DNA of 11,381 nucleotides from Cryomorphaceae bacterium (lineage in GTDB: Bacteria > Bacteroidota > Bacteroidia > Flavobacteriales > Schleiferiaceae), in assembly GCA_003444795.1 (NCBI GenBank), contig DLWR01000207.1, positions 1-11,381 on the forward strand. Reading direction: 5' to 3'. Position numbers and translations under genes: made by a program. This document shows positions 7,322 to 11,381 of this stretch, piece after piece. The notes under the pieces were generated by a model, which was given only the letters and a program-made list of their open reading frames with translations, searched no databases and was not told the DNA's origin. Numbering within the stretch: position 1 is the stretch's first letter; every line of letters starts with the position of its first letter.

Positions 7322-9316
7322 ATGAAAAAACTTACGCTTTTCGCCGCTGCAGCTGCTCTTTCGTTGGCTGCTTTCGGACAGAATGTGGAGCGTACGGCCC
7401 CTAGCGTTCGCATGAACGCAGATGCGCCTGTGCGTCACCTCAATCCTGCTCAATTGGCGGCTTTCTACGGCGCTGAAACCCCTGTGTGGTCTCAGGACTT
7501 TGCCAATGGAATCCCCACTACCTGGTTGAACTACGGTACAGCCAACGGCACTTCGGATCCTGACGCTAAGTGGGAGTACCGCGGCACCAGCACGACCCCC
7601 AGCAACACCGTGGGTTCACGTGGTGCTTACATGTCATCACAGACGCCTATTGCTTCTGCGACGGCCTCTAACGGTTTCGTAGTATTCGACTCTGACTTCT
7701 TGGACAATGCAGGTATCGCTGGCAACTTCGGTAACGGTATTGCTGCTGCCCCTCACGTGGCTGAGTTGATCACCGAGACCATCAACTTGTCGAGCTACAG
7801 CGTTGTGGACTTAGTGTTCACGCAATACTACCGTCGTTTTGCTGGACCAGGTGGTTCACAAGCCGTTCCCGCTACCTACGTTGATTTCTCTACGGATGGT
7901 GGCACGACTTGGGCCTATTCTGTGACCTTGAACAGCAGTGTTTCTGTAAACAGCTCTACCTCTACCAGCGATGTGGTAACAATTCAAGCAGGTAGTTACA
8001 TCGGTGGCCAGTCCAATGTTAAGATCCGTTTCCGTTTTGACGGTGACTACTACTTCTGGTGTATCGACGACATCCAAATCATCAACACGCCTGCTAACCG
8101 TTTGGGCTTCACCGCTTGGCAAGGTGCTCCTGCTCAGGACATCATCTTTGGCCCAGGCGCTTCTGGTTCTGCCAAGATGGGTATCCAAACGTTGAAGCAG
8201 GCACGCGGTGTAACTTTTGACTGTAACGCCATCAACTCTGGTACCAATGCCCAGACCAACGTGAAGCTTCAAATGAAGATTTACAGCGGTTCTACCTTGG
8301 TTCAGACCATCAACTCTTCTACCATCAGCAGCTTGCCCGCTGGTGACACCGCGAACTACAACTCGTTGAACACCTACGCAACTGCATGGACGCCTTCTTC
8401 AAACGGTAACTACCGCGTTGTATACGGTTTGTTGTCGGATTCTGTTTCTGTCTACTCTGACACGACCATGATGTATGTCAATGACTCTTTGATGTCCATG
8501 GACTTCAACAGCTGGGACAACAGCATCGGTGCTTCATCTAACACCACGCAGTGGGGCGATGGATCACAGATGTGTAATCGCCACGACTTGGTGGATGACG
8601 AGATGCTCTTCGGCGCGAAGGTATACTTGAGCTCACTGACTCGCTCTGGTGCAATCCTCGAATTGTCTGTGTATGATTCTTCTGCCTTCTTGGGCAACAA
8701 CGGTGGTTGGGATGCCAACAAGTTGGTAGCCTATGGCCAAAAAGTGATTACCTCTTCGGATACAGCTCAAGGCTTTGTTCGCTTTGACTTCACCGATCCC
8801 AACACGGGCCGCGGTGTGGACATGGAGCTTTCTAAAGGTGCTTACTTCTACAACTTGACGATGTACAACAACCAAGCGGCTAACTACATTGCTATTCGTA
8901 ACGACCAAACGTGGCCCAAGACAGGTGGTACTGGCTACATGTATTTGGCTGCCTTGGGTAACTGGTACTCAGGCTACTCTGGTTCGAAGAGCTTCAACAA
9001 CCTTTGGGTTCGTGGTATCCACTGCCCCGCTTCTTCTGCTGCTGCTTGTATGGGCATCGGTGTGGATGAAGAGGCCATGGAGCAAATCGTTCTTTCACCA
9101 AACCCTGCATCTGAGTTCATCAATTTGGACTTTGGCATGGCAGTAGGTGACTACAACGTAGCTATCGTAGACTTGACCGGTAAGGTGATGAAGTCTGAGG
9201 TAGTACGTGCAGATGCAAACGTATCAATCTTCATCGGTGACCTCAATGCTGGCATGTACTTGGTGCGTGTCCAGAAAGGTGACGATGTCAAGACGATGAA
9301 GTTGTCTGTACTCTAA
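7322..9316 (+). CDS. Type IX secretion cargo protein, function unknown (664 aa)
   Basis: This is a secreted or surface-attached protein. Residues 1-19 are a Sec signal peptide (MKKLTLF, an Ala/Leu core, then A-A-F-G before Gln20). Residues about 589-664 form a type A Por/type IX C-terminal sorting domain: VLSPNPASEFINLDF, then VAIVDLTGKV, L-N-A-G-M-Y-L-V-R-V and the end MKLSVL. The start at 7322 is set by the signal peptide; the frame is open upstream inside gcvP, but that part is a shadow. Residues about 55-255 look like a MAM/concanavalin-like jelly-roll common in Bacteroidota secretomes (W-S-Q-D-F start, V-D-F-S-T-D-G-G-T-T-W, and F-W-C-I-D-D-I-Q-I end). Residues about 260-385 resemble an Ig-like or CARDB-like beta domain. 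Residues about 391-567 form a further beta-rich region I do not recognise. No catalytic motif is visible. It is likely exported across the outer membrane, with the C-terminal domain removed and the protein released or attached to A-LPS. The binding target is unknown. Confidence 0.9.
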   Translation: MKKLTLFAAAAALSLAAFGQNVERTAPSVRMNADAPVRHLNPAQLAAFYGAETPVWSQDFANGIPTTWLNYGTANGTSDPDAKWEYRGTSTTPSNTVGSRGAYMSSQTPIASATASNGFVVFDSDFLDNAGIAGNFGNGIAAAPHVAELITETINLSSYSVVDLVFTQYYRRFAGPGGSQAVPATYVDFSTDGGTTWAYSVTLNSSVSVNSSTSTSDVVTIQAGSYIGGQSNVKIRFRFDGDYYFWCIDDIQIINTPANRLGFTAWQGAPAQDIIFGPGASGSAKMGIQTLKQARGVTFDCNAINSGTNAQTNVKLQMKIYSGSTLVQTINSSTISSLPAGDTANYNSLNTYATAWTPSSNGNYRVVYGLLSDSVSVYSDTTMMYVNDSLMSMDFNSWDNSIGASSNTTQWGDGSQMCNRHDLVDDEMLFGAKVYLSSLTRSGAILELSVYDSSAFLGNNGGWDANKLVAYGQKVITSSDTAQGFVRFDFTDPNTGRGVDMELSKGAYFYNLTMYNNQAANYIAIRNDQTWPKTGGTGYMYLAALGNWYSGYSGSKSFNNLWVRGIHCPASSAAACMGIGVDEEAMEQIVLSPNPASEFINLDFGMAVGDYNVAIVDLTGKVMKSEVVRADANVSIFIGDLNAGMYLVRVQKGDDVKTMKLSVL

Positions 9317-9340
9317 GGAGTTTAGACCAACCGAAATGAG

Positions 9341-9369
9341 AAGCGGCCCGGAAACGGGCCGCTTTTTTT
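9341..9369 (+). terminator. Strong intrinsic terminator after the secreted protein gene
   Basis: A perfect ten-pair stem, AAGCGGCCCG with CGGGCCGCTT, is closed by a GAAA tetraloop and continues into a run of seven T residues (9363-9369). It begins 24 bases after the stop codon at 9316. On the minus strand the hairpin is not followed by a T-tract, so it serves the plus-strand gene only. Confidence 0.93.
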
Positions 9370-9414
9370 ATGCATTTTGGCGCGGATGGCGCGCCTGGTG
9401 GTGGTTCAGACAAA

Positions 9415-9453
9415 AACCCTTAATCCTTAAACTCTTTAACCCTTCAACCCTTT
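9415..9453. repeat. Degenerate AACCCTT tandem repeat at the 3' end of nth
   Basis: About five imperfect units are visible: AACCCTT (9415-9421), AATCCTT (9422-9428), AAACTCTTT (9429-9437), AACCCTT (9438-9444) and CAACCCTTT (9445-9453). On the minus strand the unit is AAGGGTT. The array spans the nth stop codon, and similar C- and T-rich sequence runs on to about 9462, so the last residues of the protein (KGGKG) are encoded by repeat-like sequence. Short heptamer-like intergenic repeats of this kind are seen in some Flavobacteriia, but I cannot name a family. Confidence 0.55.
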
Positions 9454-10100
9454 CCCCCTTTGATGCCCTTCAGAAGAGCGGCACGTCCAATCCTGGCAGA
9501 AATAAAGTCTTTGTCCAAGTTCCATCCTCGAGCGGGACTGTATTCACGGCCGTAGAAAATGATTTGAAGGTGAAGCTTGTTCCAGAGTTCGCGCGGGAAC
9601 AAGGATTTGGCGTCTTTTTCCGTTTGCTCCACACTCTTGCCATTGGTCAATCCCCAGCGGTACATCAAACGATGGATATGCGTGTCCACCGGAAAGGCGG
9701 GAACCCCGAAGGCTTGACTCATCACCACGCTTGCCGTTTTATGTCCCACTGCGGGCATGGCTTCAAGCGCCGCAAAGCTCTGCGGAACTTGGCCACCGTG
9801 CAGGTACAAAATCATTTTCGAAAACTGATGTATCCCCTTGGATTTCATAGGGGTCAGTCCGCAGGGTCGAATAATCTCCGCGATCTCCTCCACACTCAAA
9901 GCCGCCATCGCTTCCGGCGTACGCGCCTTGGCAAAGAGGTGGGGGGTCACTGTATTGACGCGCGCATCCGTGCACTGGGCTGAGAGCACCACGGCTACCA
10001 AAAGGGTAAAGGCATCCTCGTGGTCGAGGGGGATAGGTGTTTCGGGATACAAGGCCTCGAGCGATTCAATCACATAGGCGGCCTTTTCTTTTTTGGTCAT
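9444..10100 (-). CDS. nth: Endonuclease III-type DNA glycosylase lacking the Fe-S cluster ligands
   Basis: This base-excision repair glycosylase/AP lyase removes oxidised pyrimidines (218 residues, like E. coli Nth at 211). The helix-hairpin-helix is M-P-A-V-G-H-K-T-A (115-123), with catalytic Lys121. The conserved Asp is Asp139 in F-P-V-D-T-H-I-H-R. These match E. coli Lys120 and Asp138 with a shift of one. In E. coli the [4Fe-4S] cluster is held by Cys187, 194, 197 and 203. The aligned positions here are Ser188, Leu195, Asp198 and Ile204, and the region has no cysteine at all (G-R-E-Y-S-P-A-R-G-W-N-L-D-K-D). I believe this form is shared by other Flavobacteriia, so it is probably a lineage trait rather than damage. 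The protein tail KGGKG comes from the overlapping repeat. The gene is convergent with the secreted-protein gene and divergent from bcp, with 62 bases between starts. Confidence 0.95.
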   Translation of the reverse strand: MTKKEKAAYVIESLEALYPETPIPLDHEDAFTLLVAVVLSAQCTDARVNTVTPHLFAKARTPEAMAALSVEEIAEIIRPCGLTPMKSKGIHQFSKMILYLHGGQVPQSFAALEAMPAVGHKTASVVMSQAFGVPAFPVDTHIHRLMYRWGLTNGKSVEQTEKDAKSLFPRELWNKLHLQIIFYGREYSPARGWNLDKDFISARIGRAALLKGIKGGKG

Positions 10101-10162
10101 GGGAACAAAGGAAACGGCTACATCGTTTAGATTGCAAGAAATTTCTCAATTATACGTAGCTC

Positions 10163-10618
10163 ATGACACATTTAAAGGTGGGAGATCAGGCTCCCGATTT
10201 TTCAGGACTCGATCAAAACGGCCAAGCCATTGCCAAAGCGGATTTTGCTGGCAAGAAAATCGTCTTGTATTTCTATCCCAAGGATGACACTCCTGGCTGC
10301 ACGGCCGAAGCGTGTTCTTTCCGAGATGGGTACCATGATTTACTCCAGTCGGGCTATGCCATTGTGGGCGTTTCTCCGGATTCGGTGAAAAAGCACGCCA
10401 AATTCGTCGATAAGTACAGCCTTCCCTTCCCGCTAATTGCCGACGAGGAGCGCAAAGTCATTGATGCCTACGGCGTTTGGGGCCGAAAGAAATTCATGGG
10501 CCGCGAATACGACGGTGTCTATCGCGAGACCTTTGTGATTGGCACGGATGGCGCCATTGAGCGCATTTTGGAAAAGGTGGATACCAAGGACAGCGCTGGC
10601 CAAATCTTAAACGGCTAA
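10163..10618 (+). CDS. bcp: Thioredoxin-dependent thiol peroxidase (Bcp/PrxQ)
   Basis: This cytoplasmic peroxiredoxin reduces hydrogen peroxide and organic hydroperoxides with electrons from thioredoxin (151 residues, normal length). The start V-G-D-Q-A-P-D-F is typical of the family. The peroxidatic Cys46 is in TPGCTAEACSFRD, and the resolving Cys51 lies five residues later, the atypical 2-Cys BCP arrangement. The active-site Thr43 and Pro39 (Y-P-K-D-D-T-P-G-C) are present. The V-G-V-S-P-D-S and F-P-L-I-A-D-E stretches complete the thioredoxin fold. It is divergent from nth, and recA follows on the same strand after 145 bases. The pairing with DNA repair genes fits oxidative-stress defence, but the gaps suggest separate promoters. 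Confidence 0.96.
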   Translation: MTHLKVGDQAPDFSGLDQNGQAIAKADFAGKKIVLYFYPKDDTPGCTAEACSFRDGYHDLLQSGYAIVGVSPDSVKKHAKFVDKYSLPFPLIADEERKVIDAYGVWGRKKFMGREYDGVYRETFVIGTDGAIERILEKVDTKDSAGQILNG

Positions 10619-10653
10619 ACTTTTCAACAGGACCCCTTTTCGGAGCCGTTTTT
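10609..10653 (+). terminator. Possible weak terminator overlapping the bcp stop codon
   Basis: AAACGGCT (10609-10616) is complementary to AGCCGTTT (10644-10651), giving an eight-pair stem around a 27-base loop and ending in five T residues (10649-10653). The first arm includes the last two bcp codons and part of its TAA. The large loop makes it a poor intrinsic terminator, so bcp transcripts might also run on into recA. Confidence 0.33.
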
Positions 10654-10699
10654 AGTCGCTTAGATGCGTTTAGTATCGGGTAAGCTGGAACGGGTTTCC

Positions 10700-10707
10700 T
10701 ACATTTG
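10700..10707 (+). promoter_or_regulatory. Bacteroidota -7 element upstream of recA
   Basis: TACATTTG is an exact match to TAnnTTTG, 56 bases before the recA ATG, predicting a leader of roughly 50 bases. No clear -33 TTTG is present at the expected spacing. I found no LexA-type palindrome between bcp and recA, so nothing in the sequence indicates classical SOS control. Otherwise the 145-base gap (10619-10763) holds only the possible bcp terminator. Confidence 0.45.
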
Positions 10708-10763
10708 AGTAACGATCGAAGGATCCCTTTTTTCACTTTTTAACGTCTTAATACTACACGCAC

Positions 10764-11381
10764 ATGAGCTCGGATAAAGAAGCCAAATTGAAAGCCCTCA
10801 AGCTTACCATGGACAAATTGGACAAAACCTATGGAAAAGGGGCGGTCATGCGTATGGGAGACGATGCGGTGGAAGAGGTGGAGGTAATTCCTTCGGGCTC
10901 TTTGGGTTTGGATGTTGCGCTCGGAATTGGTGGCTATCCTCGCGGTCGTGTCATTGAGATCTACGGCCCAGAATCTTCGGGTAAAACCACCCTGACGTTA
11001 CACGCCATTGCGGAAGCACAGAAAGCTGGTGGAATCGCTGCCTTCATTGATGCGGAGCATGCCTTCGATCGCTTCTATGCTGAAAAGTTGGGGGTAAATA
11101 CTGAGGACCTTATCATCTCACAGCCAGACAACGGGGAGCAGGCCTTGGAAATTGCGGACAACTTGATCCGTTCCGGTGCGATTGACCTCATTGTTATTGA
11201 CTCCGTGGCGGCCTTGACGCCCAAAGCAGAAATTGAAGGCGATATGGGTGACAGCAAAGTTGGCCTCCATGCCCGTCTGATGTCTCAAGCGTTGCGCAAA
11301 TTGACGGGTACCATCGCAAAAACGAATTGCACCTGCATCTTCATCAACCAGTTGCGTGAAAAAATTGGTGTCATGTTTGGC
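10764..11381 (+). CDS. recA: RecA recombinase, N-terminal 206 residues (runs off the window)
   Basis: RecA is the DNA strand-exchange ATPase for homologous recombination and repair. The frame is open from ATG 10764 to the last base, giving 206 codons of an expected 330-350. The N-terminal oligomerisation helix (about 5-32, ending G-K-G-A-V-M-R-M-G) is followed by Walker A GPESSGKT (68-75), the catalytic Glu98 in F-I-D-A-E-H-A-F-D, and Walker [11 protein letters not shown] (142-151). DNA-binding loop L1 lies around E-G-D-M-G-D-S (158-164), and loop L2 begins after [10 protein letters not shown] (194-203). All visible motifs are intact. The start is set by homology: [12 protein letters not shown] begins the usual helix, and there is no Shine-Dalgarno match. 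The gene lies downstream of bcp on the same strand. Confidence 0.97.
   Translation, partial: MSSDKEAKLKALKLTMDKLDKTYGKGAVMRMGDDAVEEVEVIPSGSLGLDVALGIGGYPRGRVIEIYGPESSGKTTLTLHAIAEAQKAGGIAAFIDAEHAFDRFYAEKLGVNTEDLIISQPDNGEQALEIADNLIRSGAIDLIVIDSVAALTPKAEIEGDMGDSKVGLHARLMSQALRKLTGTIAKTNCTCIFINQLREKIGVMFG

Noticed and set aside
9379..9397. GC-rich stretch with a GGCGCGCC palindrome between the secreted protein gene and nth
   Set aside because: It forms no extended hairpin and has no T-tract; a single eight-base palindrome is not enough to call a site.
9336..9983. Plus-strand 215-residue open frame
   Set aside because: It runs through the strong terminator hairpin and is antisense to nth, whose motifs are clear; no recognisable domain.
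10688..10699. Small inverted repeat (GGAA and TTCC arms) before recA
   Set aside because: The arms are only four bases and the flanks do not match, which is below what would support an operator.
10494..10736. Minus-strand 80-residue open frame across the bcp-recA gap
   Set aside because: It is rich in Arg and Pro as expected from antisense bcp, has no motif and covers the likely recA promoter region.
1..11381. CRISPR arrays, tRNA/rRNA genes, insertion sequences or phage-defence islands
   Set aside because: No regularly spaced repeats, tRNA-like folds, transposase motifs or terminal inverted repeats were seen; the content is core metabolism, transport and repair.

Overview
The window looks like a stretch of chromosome from a member of the Bacteroidota, probably a marine or aquatic relative of the Flavobacteriia. 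Three things point there. The secreted protein at 7322..9316 ends in a type IX secretion (Por) C-terminal sorting domain. Starts lack Shine-Dalgarno sequences, and two intergenic gaps carry the Bacteroidota -7 element TAnnTTTG. Several proteins are of the Bacteroidota type: the ABC ATPase has a DEPNSGLDP Walker B region, and endonuclease III lacks the cysteines of its iron-sulfur site. Coding density is very high, and no gene-free stretch exceeds about 145 bases.

Layout. (1) 1..188, minus strand: a 47-residue lipoprotein, followed by the first 16 codons of another gene that overlaps it by four bases. (2) 219..1726, plus strand: a two-gene operon for an MlaE-type permease and an MlaF-type ATPase, which is the inner-membrane core of a lipid transporter. 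(3) 1736..4332, minus strand: kynU then kmo, overlapping by four bases, two consecutive steps of kynurenine catabolism. (4) 4408..7263, plus strand: gcvP, the single-chain glycine decarboxylase, diverging from kynU across 75 bases. (5) 7322..9316, plus strand: a 664-residue secreted, surface-directed protein of unknown function, closed by a strong intrinsic terminator. (6) 9444..10100, minus strand: endonuclease III, whose stop codon and last codons lie in a degenerate AACCCTT repeat. (7) 10163..10618, plus strand: a Bcp/PrxQ peroxiredoxin. (8) 10764 to the window end, plus strand: the first 206 codons of recA.

How the genes work together. The kynU-kmo pair converts kynurenine to 3-hydroxykynurenine and then to 3-hydroxyanthranilate plus alanine. 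Active-site residues in the kynureninase resemble the eukaryotic 3-hydroxykynurenine-preferring enzymes, which suits that order. The nth, bcp and recA genes are all genome-maintenance or oxidative-stress functions, but they are separate transcription units. The rest is a mix of core metabolism, envelope transport and one surface protein.

I found no evidence of an undescribed multi-gene system. The points most worth a second look are the cluster-less endonuclease III, the small lipoprotein hidden on the minus strand at the left edge, the uncharacterised middle of the type IX cargo protein, the hydroxykynurenine-type kynureninase active site, and the telomere-like repeat at the 3' end of nth.
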